A DNA stretch of 24,068 nt from an uncultured Frankiales bacterium (GTDB lineage Bacteria; Actinomycetota; Actinomycetes; Mycobacteriales; SCTD01): positions 1 to 24,068 of the forward strand of contig CAMLIA010000045.1 of assembly GCA_946479905.1 (NCBI GenBank), written 5' to 3'. Shown here piece by piece: positions 7,437 through 14,363 of the stretch (within the stretch, counting starts at the first letter, position 1; the number at the start of each line of letters is the position of its first letter). Under the pieces are notes generated by a model that made no database searches, was not told the origin of the DNA, and saw nothing but the letters and a program-made list of their open reading frames with translations. The translations under genes were made by a program, and so were the position numbers.

Positions 7437-8257
7437 GGGTGGCTGTGCCGGTCGCTGTGGTGGGCCGGCGCGTCCGGCTGCCCGACGACGACGAGCCGCC
7501 CGTCGGAGGTCGTGAGCACCTCGATCGGGATGCCGTAGAGCCGGGTCAGCGTCTCCGTCGTGATGACCTCGGCCGGTGTGCCGGTGGCGGCGCCGGCCGG
7601 CGCGAGGTAGGTGACCTGGTCGAGGTAGGGCAGGATCGGGTTGACGTCGTGGGCGACCATCACGACCGCGACGCCGCGCTCCCGGCACAGCCGGCTGACC
7701 AGCCCGGACACGGCTCCCTGGTTCTGCAGGTCGAGGGAGTCGAGCGGCTCGTCCAGCAGCAGCAGCTGGGGGTCCCGCGCGAGTGCCTGGGCGATGAGCA
7801 GCCGCTGCTGCTCGCCGCCCGACAGCTGCCCGATCGGGCGGTGGGCGTAGTCGCCGGCCCCGACCAGCTCGACCAGCTCCGCCACCTTCGCCTTCGCGGC
7901 TCGGGAAGCCCTGCCAGGCAAGGGGATGCCCCAGCGGTGGCCGTCCAGCCCGAGCCGGACGACGTCGAGGCCTCGCACGCGCACGCTGCTGTCGAAGGTG
8001 CGGCGCTGCGGCAGGAACCCGATCCGGTCGTTCGCCTCGCCCGGGGGGCGACCGAGGATCCGCACCGTTCCGGCGGTCGGGACCAGCAGCCCCAGCACCA
8101 CCTGCAGGAGCGTGGACTTGCCGACGCCGTTGGGCCCGAGCACGGCGACGAACTCGCCGGGCCGGACGTGCAGCGAGACGTGCGACCAGATGCTGCGGCC
8201 GCCCAGGCTGACCGCGGCATCCGTGATGTCGATCGCCGGTGCGTCCGGTCCGGCCAT
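7433..8257 (-). CDS. znuC: Metal ABC transporter ATP-binding protein, ZnuC-like
   Basis: The 274-aa ATPase powers the importer. Walker A GPNGVGKST (41-49), signature LSGGEQQR (145-152), Walker B LLLLDEP (165-171) and switch histidine H203 in VAHD are all intact. The ATG at 8257 shares one base with the znuA stop (TGATG), indicating translational coupling, and is preferred over the upstream start of the open frame, which would run inside znuA. The C-terminus ends in a His-rich tail (HHSDRHSHP), which might bind zinc, though this is speculation. The sequence is closest in style to ZnuC/MntB-type ATPases of the ABC-3 systems. Confidence 0.92.
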   Translation of the reverse strand: MAGPDAPAIDITDAAVSLGGRSIWSHVSLHVRPGEFVAVLGPNGVGKSTLLQVVLGLLVPTAGTVRILGRPPGEANDRIGFLPQRRTFDSSVRVRGLDVVRLGLDGHRWGIPLPGRASRAAKAKVAELVELVGAGDYAHRPIGQLSGGEQQRLLIAQALARDPQLLLLDEPLDSLDLQNQGAVSGLVSRLCRERGVAVVMVAHDVNPILPYLDQVTYLAPAGAATGTPAEVITTETLTRLYGIPIEVLTTSDGRLVVVGQPDAPAHHSDRHSHP

Positions 8258-9186
8258 CAGTGAGCCGTCCCGCGGGCGAGGGCGGTGCGCAGCGCAGTGA
8301 GCTGCGCGACCTGCCACTGCTGGAAGGTCGCTCCAGCAGGGGTGAGGGTCTCGGTCATCCGCACCGTCTCGACACCCGCCCGATCGGCGGCCTGGACCTG
8401 GGCCTGCACGTCGGGCGTGGCGTTCTGGGTGTTGTACACGTAGGCGCGGATGGCGCGGTGGGCGATCTGCCCGTCGATCGTGGCCTTGTCGCGCGCGGTC
8501 GGGTCGGTGCCTGCGGTGATCGCGTCGAGGAAGGACGTCGGGGTCAGCAGCTTCAGGCCGAGCGCCTCCGCAAGCGGCGCGAACAGCGACTCGGACGCAC
8601 CGACGGGGGTCCCGGCGTACTCAGCGCGGATCGCGTCGATCGCGTCGAAGTAGGGCTTCATCGCGACGTCGAGCAGTGTGGTGCGCCGGCTGGTGAAGTA
8701 CGACGCGCCCGCGGGGTCGAGGGCGGTGAGCTGGGCGGTGAGGGCGTCGACGACGGTGCGCACGTCGGCGGGTGAGTACCAGCGGTGCGGGTTGCCGCGG
8801 TCGGCCACACCGACGAGGCGTCCCACGTCGAGGTCCTTGCGGTGGGAGCTCGGGTTGGCCGCCAGCAGCTTGCTGGCCCAGCCGTCGTACCCGACGCCGT
8901 TGACGATCGTGAGGTCGGCGCGGGCCACGGCCCGCGCGTCGGCCGCGGTCGGCTCGTAGGCGTGCGGGTCCGCCGACGGGCTGCTGATGACCGACGTCAC
9001 CGTGACCCGGTCACCCCCGAGCTGGGTCGCCAGGCTCCCCCAGACGTTCTCGGCGGCCACCACCGCGAGCCGCCCGCCCTTCCCGGACGACGAGCCGGAC
9101 GAGGTCGCGCAGCCCGCGGCGAGCAGGACGGCACCGAGGCCGGCGACGGCCAGCGCCCGTCGTACCCGCCGGAGGTGGGGTGCCAT
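8257..9186 (-). CDS. znuA: Zinc/manganese-binding lipoprotein of the ABC importer, ZnuA-like
   Basis: The 309-aa cluster A-I solute-binding protein has a signal peptide with lipobox A24-G25-C26 and an Ser/Gly linker. Probable metal ligands are H75 (SADPHAYEP), H134 (NPHRWY), E199 (ASESLF) and E279 (TVRMTETL). The long His/Asp-rich loop of many zinc-specific ZnuA proteins is absent, and the His-His-Glu-acid set resembles manganese-binding PsaA/MntC more than classical ZnuA. The ATG at 9186 is chosen over GTG 9189 because AAGGAG lies 5 bases upstream of it. It is the first gene of the four-gene importer operon and divergent from zur, with a dyad operator candidate between them, so zinc remains the favoured substrate. 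Confidence 0.88.
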   Translation of the reverse strand: MAPHLRRVRRALAVAGLGAVLLAAGCATSSGSSSGKGGRLAVVAAENVWGSLATQLGGDRVTVTSVISSPSADPHAYEPTAADARAVARADLTIVNGVGYDGWASKLLAANPSSHRKDLDVGRLVGVADRGNPHRWYSPADVRTVVDALTAQLTALDPAGASYFTSRRTTLLDVAMKPYFDAIDAIRAEYAGTPVGASESLFAPLAEALGLKLLTPTSFLDAITAGTDPTARDKATIDGQIAHRAIRAYVYNTQNATPDVQAQVQAADRAGVETVRMTETLTPAGATFQQWQVAQLTALRTALARGTAH

Positions 9187-9201
9187 CACCGCTCCTTGTT
9201 G

Positions 9202-9221
9202 GAAACAGTTTCGGTTACTGT
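9202..9221. promoter_or_regulatory. Candidate metalloregulator operator between znuA and zur
   Basis: The 87-bp divergent spacer contains GAAACAGTTTC (9202-9212), a perfect 11-bp palindrome. An overlapping inverted repeat ACAGT (9205-9209) pairs with ACTGT (9217-9221). It lies only a few bases upstream of the znuA ribosome binding site (AAGGAG, complement of 9192-9197), so a bound repressor would block znuA transcription. Its GAAA...TTTC core resembles actinobacterial Zur boxes, but the centre is shorter than the usual form, so assignment to Zur is inference. Confidence 0.45.
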
Positions 9222-9273
9222 CTTGGTCTCACGCTAGTCAGACGGGGGTGCGAGGACTAATGCACGAACTCGC

Positions 9274-9687
9274 ATGCGTCCGGTGACGCCCGGCCCGGCA
9301 CGCCGGGTCCGCGTGACCGCGCAGGCCCGGCTGCTCGACGAGCTGCTCGCCGCCACGAAGGAGTTCCGGACGGCACAGGACCTGTACGCCCAGCTGCGCG
9401 CGTCGGGGGCGCGGATCGGGCAGACCACGGTCTACCGGCACCTGCAGCTGCTCGCCGAGCAGGGTGTGGTGGACGTCATCCGCACCCCGACGGGCGAGGC
9501 GGCCTACCGGTCCTGCGCAGGACCGGAGCACCACCACCACCTGATCTGCCGGCACTGCGCGAAGACGGTCGAGCTCGACGGGCCGGAGGTCGAGCGGTGG
9601 CTCGCCTCCGCCACCGCGAAGGCGGGGTTCACCGACGTCTCGCACACCCTGGAGGTCCTCGGCACCTGCAGCAGCTGCGCCCGATGA
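9274..9687 (+). CDS. zur: Zinc uptake regulator Zur (Fur family)
   Basis: The 137-aa Fur-family repressor has an N-terminal winged helix (about 1-75; recognition region around TTVYRHLQLL, 51-60) and a C-terminal dimerisation domain. Two CxxC pairs, C92/C95 and C132/C135, form the structural zinc site. D67, C81, H86 and H88 have the spacing of the regulatory zinc site reported for M. tuberculosis Zur; a cysteine there argues for zinc rather than iron sensing. With zinc it should repress the divergent znu operon. ATG 9274 lacks a clear ribosome binding site, and an in-frame GTG at 9283 is possible, so the mRNA may be leaderless. Its stop overlaps the ArsR/SmtB start by four bases (ATGA). Confidence 0.9.
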   Translation: MRPVTPGPARRVRVTAQARLLDELLAATKEFRTAQDLYAQLRASGARIGQTTVYRHLQLLAEQGVVDVIRTPTGEAAYRSCAGPEHHHHLICRHCAKTVELDGPEVERWLASATAKAGFTDVSHTLEVLGTCSSCAR

Positions 9688-10007
9688 GCCACGAGGAGTC
9701 CGATGCCGCTCCCCTGCCGGAGGTGGCGGTGGCGGACTACGACGCGGCCGCGGAGCTGCTCAAGGCGCTGAGCGCTCCGGTGCGGCTGGCGCTGGTGCAC
9801 CTGCTCGCCGCTGGTCCGCGTTGCGTCCACGAGCTGGTCGGGGCGCTCGAGCTTCCCCAGCCGCTGGTGTCGCAGCACCTGAAGACGCTCCGGGCCGCCG
9901 GGCTGGTGGCCGCGACCCGGGACGGCCGGGAGGTCCGCTACCGGCTCGCCGACGACCACGTGGCGCACATCGTGCGGGACGCGGTCGTGCACTCCGGGGA
10001 GTCCTAG
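9684..10007 (+). CDS. Zinc-sensing ArsR/SmtB-family repressor
   Basis: The 107-aa winged-helix repressor has its helix-turn-helix around ELPQPLVSQHLKTLRAAGL (56-74). Near the C-terminus it carries D90-x-H92-x10-H103-x2-E106, the alpha-5 inter-subunit site of SmtB/CzrA sensors that releases DNA when zinc binds. The alpha-3 thiolate motif is not present. It is translationally coupled to zur. Pairing a zinc-derepressed ArsR protein with a zinc-activated Fur protein in one operon parallels the smtB-zur (Rv2358-Rv2359) operon of M. tuberculosis, with gene order reversed. Targets may include an efflux gene elsewhere or this operon itself. The gene ends on a CTAG shared with the stop of the convergent gene. 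Confidence 0.88.
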   Translation: MSHEESDAAPLPEVAVADYDAAAELLKALSAPVRLALVHLLAAGPRCVHELVGALELPQPLVSQHLKTLRAAGLVAATRDGREVRYRLADDHVAHIVRDAVVHSGES

Positions 10008-10441
10008 CGGGGGTCGGTCGCCGGGCGGGCCCGAGGGATCATGCGGAACGGATCGGGGACCGGCGCGTCCACCAGCTCGGCCCGCGGGCAGGTGGCGAGC
10101 GACAGGCCCACCAGCCCGAGCACCTGGTCGCACAGCCGCTCCACCGTCAGGCCCTGACCGGCACCCAGCTCGGTGACGTTGGCGCGGTAGATGGTGGCGC
10201 TCCACCGCTCCCAGACCATGTGGATCGAGCCGAGCAGCACCGCGGTCCCCCGCATGCCGGAAGGACCGTCGAACGGGCCGGAGAACCGCTGGACGCAGCT
10301 GATGTCGTGCAGCCAGCACCCGCCTCGGGTGACGTCGTTGTCCTCGAGCCACTCCATGATCTGCTTGGCCGCCCGTTCGGGGACCACCGCCGCCGGGCGG
10401 ATCACCCTCATCTGCGCGATGCCCCGCGACTGCAGTCCCAT
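10004..10441 (-). CDS. Unrecognised 145-aa protein
   Basis: ATG 10441 has a strong GGAGG 6-7 bases upstream (complement of 10447-10455 region), which supports a real gene. The product has no signal peptide or membrane segment. It has four cysteines (C42, C49, C104, C118), a Trp-rich middle (W43, W77, W80) and a probable alpha/beta fold, with a helix near 20-33 and a hydrophobic VLLGSIHMVW stretch at 68-77. The last 25 residues are Pro/Arg-rich and probably disordered. I do not recognise the family. It is divergent from the CoA-binding protein gene, sharing a 172-bp promoter region, and its TAG stop overlaps the TAG of the ArsR gene on the opposite strand. Confidence 0.65.
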   Translation of the reverse strand: MGLQSRGIAQMRVIRPAAVVPERAAKQIMEWLEDNDVTRGGCWLHDISCVQRFSGPFDGPSGMRGTAVLLGSIHMVWERWSATIYRANVTELGAGQGLTVERLCDQVLGLVGLSLATCPRAELVDAPVPDPFRMIPRARPATDPR

Positions 10442-10479
10442 GACCACCTCCGCTCGCCAGTGTGAGGACAGCCGAGGGC

Positions 10480-10496
10480 CAGTGCCATGGTCACTG
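10480..10496. promoter_or_regulatory. Possible operator dyad in the divergent promoter region
   Basis: CAGTG (10480-10484) and CACTG (10492-10496) form an inverted repeat around CCATGGT, giving a 17-bp imperfect dyad. It is about 39 bp upstream of the 145-aa gene start and 118 bp upstream of the CoA-binding gene. A second inverted repeat, GTTGG/CCAAC, lies further right near 10540-10560. The shared spacer (10442-10613) holds no gene that I can support. The regulator is unknown. Confidence 0.25.
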
Positions 10497-10613
10497 TTGG
10501 GGATGAGCGCTCGGCCGGTCGGGTGCTCGAGAGTGCGGCCGGTTGGCCCTACCGACCAACGGCGGGACCTCCGGCTCTGCCGAGGCGACGAGACCGGCTG
10601 CACGCTGGAGCCC

Positions 10614-11087
10614 ATGAAGACAAAGCAGGCAGCAGAGCAGTTCCTGGCACAGCGCCGCATCGCCGTCACGGGGGTGTCGCGCAGCGCGAAGGACCACGGT
10701 GCCAACGTCGTCTACGGCCGGTTGCGGGACCGGGGGTACGAGGTGTTCCCCGTCAACCCGAACGCGACCGAGGTCGAGGGTGACCCGTGCTACCCCGATC
10801 TGCACGCGATCCCGGTCCGTGTCGACGGGGTCGTCATCGGCACCAGCCCCGACCACGCCGTCGACACCGTGAAGGAGTGCGTCGCCCTCGGCATCCCGAG
10901 GGTCTGGATGCACCGGGGGCCGGTCGCGGGAAGCGTCTCGGACGAGGCGACCGCGCTCGGGCGGGAGAACGGCCTCACCGTCATCGACGGCGGCTGCCCC
11001 TGCATGTACGCCCCGACGTCCGACCCCGGCCACCGGGTCATGCGCAGCGTGCTGACGCTCACCGGCGCGGTCCCTCGCCGCGTCTGA
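10614..11087 (+). CDS. CoA-binding domain protein (YccU-like, Rossmann fold)
   Basis: The 157-aa protein is a stand-alone CoA_binding_2 domain. It begins with the family's nucleotide-binding strand and turn (RIAVTGVSRSAKDHG, 15-29), followed by a helix and the GYEVFPVNPNA motif (41-51). Later features are DGVVIGTSPDHA (71-82), an RVWMH strand (110-114) and a GGCPCMY segment (137-143) with two cysteines. Such proteins resemble the CoA-binding domain of succinyl-CoA synthetase; their cellular role is not settled. The start at ATG 10614 has GGAG only 3 bases upstream. It ends 1 bp before the convergent DUF1232 gene. Confidence 0.85.
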   Translation: MKTKQAAEQFLAQRRIAVTGVSRSAKDHGANVVYGRLRDRGYEVFPVNPNATEVEGDPCYPDLHAIPVRVDGVVIGTSPDHAVDTVKECVALGIPRVWMHRGPVAGSVSDEATALGRENGLTVIDGGCPCMYAPTSDPGHRVMRSVLTLTGAVPRRV

Positions 11088-11088
11088 C

Positions 11089-11490
11089 TCACACCCGCAG
11101 TCCGGCCAGCCGGACCAGGGCCTCGAACCCGTCGGGGCTGCCCGGCCAGTGCCGGCGCAGCAGGGGCTCGCCGGCCCTGCGCACGACCGAGCGCAGGACC
11201 AGCACGACGAGGACGACGTCGTCGGCGTAGCCGAGGACAGGGATCATGTCCGGCACGAGGTCGAACGGGAGCGCCAGGTAGCCGAGCAGCAACCAGAGCC
11301 GCACCCGGACCCGGGCGGGCAGCGCAGGCTCCCTGGCCAGCCGGCTGGTGAGCCGCACCACGTCGGGCAGCAGCCGCAGCACCTCGCGGGCGGTCAGCTC
11401 GTCAGGGCGTGACCGCCACAGCACGACGAGCAGCGCGACCCACACCACGAGCAGCGCCGCAAGGACCCCGACCGCTGCTCGCCACCACAC
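11089..11490 (-). CDS. DUF1232 (YkvA-family) membrane protein
   Basis: The 133-aa protein starts at GTG 11490. It has an N-terminal transmembrane helix (about 5-25), a cytoplasmic helical stretch, and the DUF1232 motif PFDLVPDMIPVLGYADD at 75-91 followed by a hydrophobic helix. Function of the family is unknown. It lies 12 bp downstream of the ABC-2 permease gene on the same strand and is probably on the GntR-ABC transcript, perhaps only by read-through. Confidence 0.85.
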   Translation of the reverse strand: MWWRAAVGVLAALLVVWVALLVVLWRSRPDELTAREVLRLLPDVVRLTSRLAREPALPARVRVRLWLLLGYLALPFDLVPDMIPVLGYADDVVLVVLVLRSVVRRAGEPLLRRHWPGSPDGFEALVRLAGLRV

Positions 11491-11502
11491 CCGCCCATCG
11501 TG

Positions 11503-12516
11503 TCAGGACAGCTTGCGGACGCAGCGGAAGGTGACCAGGGTGAGCAGCGCCGACAGCACGAGGTAGCCGGCGGTCTCGGCCCACTGGAGCGGCCAGAACC
11601 GACCGACGGGCTGGTAGACCACGTGCTGCCGGTAGCCCTCCGCCGTGAGCCGGTCGAAGCAGTCGGTGATGTCGGGCCCCTGCACTCTCACTGACCCTTG
11701 CACCGGCTGCGCCTGCGGACCCGGCAGGCAGCCGTCGAGCCAGGCAGGGAGGGACGTGGGCCGGCCCCGGAGCACCGTCTGCTGCGACAGCACCCAGTCG
11801 CCGCGGTGCGCGGTGTGGACACTGATCCTCCCGACGCCCGCCGGCGACGCCTCGATCCCGTCGAGGGTGGCCCGGCTGATCGCGATGGTCTGCGAGGTCG
11901 CGGGGAGCAGGTGCGGGCGCACCCAGAGAGGGACGGCGATCTGCACGAACGCCATGACCGCGAGAGTCAGCGCCATCGCGGGCAGCGCTCGGCGCAGGAC
12001 GACACCCAGCAGGATGCCGACCGTGACCGCGAAGACGGTCTCGGCGACGGGCACGACGCCGCGCATCCCGAAGGCGATCGGGGTGAGCCGCAGCGGCAGG
12101 CTGCCGCGTGTCGAGCTCGTCGCCCCGTCCAGGGGGGCGGACCACCAGCTGATCGCCAGGCTCAGGGCTCCGACGGCGACCGCTGCGCACAGGGTGGTGA
12201 TGCCGACCTTCATCAGCAGCCAGCGGGAGCGGGTGATGCTCTGGTTCCAGACCAAACGGTGGGTGCCGGCCTCGAGCTCCCGCGCGACGAGCGGCGCGCC
12301 CCAGAACGCGCCGACGATCGCGGGCACCACCGCCAGGACGAACAGGCAAGCACGGAACAGTCGGAGGTCCGACGGCGTGAGCAGGTCGTAGATCTCGGTG
12401 CCACGCAGGTCGGCGAGCCGCGGCCCCGTGATCGCGAGCACGACCGCGAGCGCCAGCACCCCGCCGTACACCGCCAGGGCCTGCGCGCGCAGCTGGCGCC
12501 AGGTCAACCAGGTCAT
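11503..12516 (-). CDS. ABC-2 type transporter permease
   Basis: The 337-aa membrane protein has about six hydrophobic segments (roughly 13-30, 56-75, 103-124, 157-174, 180-198 and 312-332) and a large extracytoplasmic loop (about 199-310) containing two cysteines. The ELEAGTHRLVWNQSITR stretch (80-96) is typical of permeases in actinobacterial GntR-controlled exporters. Its ATG overlaps the ATPase stop by four bases (ATGA), so the two form one exporter, with homodimerisation likely. The substrate is not known; YtrABC-like relatives respond to cell-wall antibiotics or peptides. Confidence 0.85.
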   Translation of the reverse strand: MTWLTWRQLRAQALAVYGGVLALAVVLAITGPRLADLRGTEIYDLLTPSDLRLFRACLFVLAVVPAIVGAFWGAPLVARELEAGTHRLVWNQSITRSRWLLMKVGITTLCAAVAVGALSLAISWWSAPLDGATSSTRGSLPLRLTPIAFGMRGVVPVAETVFAVTVGILLGVVLRRALPAMALTLAVMAFVQIAVPLWVRPHLLPATSQTIAISRATLDGIEASPAGVGRISVHTAHRGDWVLSQQTVLRGRPTSLPAWLDGCLPGPQAQPVQGSVRVQGPDITDCFDRLTAEGYRQHVVYQPVGRFWPLQWAETAGYLVLSALLTLVTFRCVRKLS

Positions 12517-13394
12517 CGGACGACCTCCATCGGCGTCGCGGCCTGCACTGCGGACCGTTGCATGTGGGCCAGCACGAGGTCCTCGAGCCCCAGCGAGGTG
12601 ACCGACCAGGACGGGTCGAGGACGGGCTGGTCGGTCCGCACCACGAGCGTGGACTGGCGGTCGGTGTGGCTGGCTGACACCACCTCGAGGTGGGACGGCA
12701 GCGTGTCGTGTCGGGGGCCGGTCAGCCGCGCGTGCGACGCGAGCAGGTCCTCGACGTCACCCTCGACGCGGACCTGCGAGTCGACGAGGACGACGAGGTA
12801 GTCGCAGACCCGCTCGAGGTCTGAGACGACGTGGGAGGAGAGCACGACGCTGAGGTCGTACTCGGCGACCGCCTCCATCAGGGTCTGCAGGAACTCCCTG
12901 CGTGCCAAGGGATCCAGGCTCGCGACCGGCTCGTCGAGCACGAGCAGCTCCGGCCGCTTGGCGAGCCCGAGCGTCAGGGCGAGCTGGGCGCGCTGGCCGC
13001 CGGACAGGCTGCCCGCCCGCTGGGTGAGGTCGAGCCCGAGCCGCCCGATACGGTCGCGAGCCAGCTCGCCGTCCCACGCCGGGTTCAGTCGCTGCCCGAG
13101 GCGCAGGTGGTCGGCGATGCTCAGCCTCGCGTAGGTCGGCGTGTCCTGGGCGACGAACCCGACCTTCGCCAGCTGGGTCGCGTCCGCGGCCGGCCTGCCC
13201 CCGCACACCTCGATGCTGCCAGTGGTCGGCTGCGTCATCCCGACCGCGAGGCTGAGCAGCGTCGTCTTGCCGGCGCCGTTCGGACCGACCAGGCCCGTGA
13301 CGCGGCCCGCCGGGACGTCCAAGGTGCAGTCGGCCAGCGCCCACTTGCGGCCGTAGCGCTTGCCGAGGCCCTGGGTGCGGATGACGGCGCTCAC
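12513..13394 (-). CDS. ABC-2 type exporter ATP-binding protein
   Basis: The 293-aa ATPase has Walker A GPNGAGKTT (37-45), a VAQD Q-loop (81-84), signature LSGGQ (130-134), Walker B LLVLDEP (150-156) and switch histidine H188. GTG 13394 overlaps the GntR stop as GTGA and is chosen because the family begins shortly before the strand with IRTQGLGKRYG. A C-terminal extension of about 90 residues after the core is typical of CcmA/BcrA-like exporters. It works with the permease encoded immediately downstream and is expected to be controlled by the GntR repressor encoded upstream. Confidence 0.92.
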   Translation of the reverse strand: MSAVIRTQGLGKRYGRKWALADCTLDVPAGRVTGLVGPNGAGKTTLLSLAVGMTQPTTGSIEVCGGRPAADATQLAKVGFVAQDTPTYARLSIADHLRLGQRLNPAWDGELARDRIGRLGLDLTQRAGSLSGGQRAQLALTLGLAKRPELLVLDEPVASLDPLARREFLQTLMEAVAEYDLSVVLSSHVVSDLERVCDYLVVLVDSQVRVEGDVEDLLASHARLTGPRHDTLPSHLEVVSASHTDRQSTLVVRTDQPVLDPSWSVTSLGLEDLVLAHMQRSAVQAATPMEVVR

Positions 13395-13780
13395 GCTATG
13401 TCCTGCTGGGCGGACCGAAAGGTGCTGAGGAACAGCGCCTCGATGCTCTCGTCGTCCAGCCCGGCCAGCCGGGCCTTGGTGAGCCACCGCCGCAGGTCGC
13501 GCCGCAGCGGTTCGTGCGCGGCGAGCGTCGTGTCCGCCAAGGTGCGCGTCACGAACGTGCCGACACCCGGCCGGGCGGCGACGAGACCGTCCCGCTCCAG
13601 CTCCCGGTAGGCCTTGAGGACGGTGTTCGGGTTGATGGCCAGCCGCGCCACGACGTCCTTGACGGTCGGCAGCTGGTCGCCCTCCTGCAGTAGCCCCAGT
13701 CGGAGCGCCTGCCGGACCTGGTGGACCACCTGCAGGTACGGCGAGACACCCGATCTGGCGTCCAGCGAGAACTCGATCAT
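13391..13780 (-). CDS. YtrA-type GntR-family repressor of the ABC exporter
   Basis: The 129-aa protein has a GntR winged helix (about 12-80; recognition segment NPNTVLKAYRELERDGL, 50-66) and only a short helical tail, as in the YtrA subfamily rather than the ligand-binding FadR or HutC types. It is the first gene of the operon with the ABC ATPase and permease. A 30-bp dyad operator begins 7 bases upstream of its ATG and overlaps the AGGA ribosome binding site, predicting negative autoregulation. Relatives are induced by cell-envelope-active compounds. Confidence 0.92.
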   Translation of the reverse strand: MIEFSLDARSGVSPYLQVVHQVRQALRLGLLQEGDQLPTVKDVVARLAINPNTVLKAYRELERDGLVAARPGVGTFVTRTLADTTLAAHEPLRRDLRRWLTKARLAGLDDESIEALFLSTFRSAQQDIA

Positions 13781-13786
13781 CAGCGT

Positions 13787-13816
13787 CCTATTCCACTAGT
13801 CTCCTAGCACAATAGG
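13787..13816. promoter_or_regulatory. 30-bp dyad operator of the GntR-ABC operon
   Basis: The site has the symmetric form CCTATT-N3-CTAG-N4-CTAG-N3-AATAGG: CCTATT at 13787-13792, CTAG at 13796-13799 and 13804-13807, AATAGG at 13811-13816. Ten of fifteen half-site positions pair. It sits between the SnoaL-like gene stop (13829) and the GntR start (13780) and covers the expected promoter; a weak TTGGCC -35 candidate is the complement of 13815-13820. Size, symmetry and position match YtrA-type operators, which are long and AT-richer than their surroundings. Confidence 0.75.
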
Positions 13817-13828
13817 CCAAGGGGATCG

Positions 13829-14344
13829 TCAGCGGAAGAGGTCGAGGCGGGTGAAGACGGGGTCATCGGGACCACCGCTCCCCCAGGCGACGCCCTTGCC
13901 GATGAAGCCGCCCGCCGGCGAGGCGGTGCGCTGCTCGAAGGTGTCCATCACCAACGACCGGTGCAGGATCCGCCAGACGCCGTCGCGTCGTGCGTAGCGG
14001 TCGAGGTACCGGCCGCCGATGACCACCTCGCGCTCACCGGTGCGGTGGTACGCGGTGTTGACCAGCTGCCCCTGCGCCGTGTCGCCCTCGACGACGAAGA
14101 GCATGGAGTCGATGGTGTGCCGGGTGGCGTCGAGCCCGGCCAGCATCCGGGGCAGCCACTCGACGTAGTCGTCGGCGGAGCCGGAGAACATCTCTCCGTG
14201 GTCGTCGACCGCGTCGTCGTGGTAGAGGCTGCGCAGCAGCGTCATGTCGCCCCGGTCGACCGCGTGGCAGTACAGCCAGGCCAGTCGCTGCAGCTCCAGG
14301 TGGGCGAGCGCCTCGGGCAGGTCGAGCGCGTGAGGTCCCAGCAT
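13829..14344 (-). CDS. SnoaL-like (NTF2-fold) protein
   Basis: The 171-aa protein has the NTF2/SnoaL_4 pattern: N-terminal helices (14-40), the YHDDAVDDHG segment (41-50) leading into the first strand, DATRHTIDSMLF (72-83), and a curved sheet ending with GVWRILHRSLV (122-132). Family members are small cone-fold enzymes or binding proteins (dehydratases, isomerases, dioxygenase small subunits); no substrate can be inferred. It starts 19 bp after the GGDEF-EAL stop and may be co-transcribed with that gene. The last 30 residues (Gly-rich, GGPDDPVF) are a tail outside the core fold. Confidence 0.8.
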   Translation of the reverse strand: MLGPHALDLPEALAHLELQRLAWLYCHAVDRGDMTLLRSLYHDDAVDDHGEMFSGSADDYVEWLPRMLAGLDATRHTIDSMLFVVEGDTAQGQLVNTAYHRTGEREVVIGGRYLDRYARRDGVWRILHRSLVMDTFEQRTASPAGGFIGKGVAWGSGGPDDPVFTRLDLFR

Positions 14345-14363
14345 GTGCGGATCCTGCCAGGGC

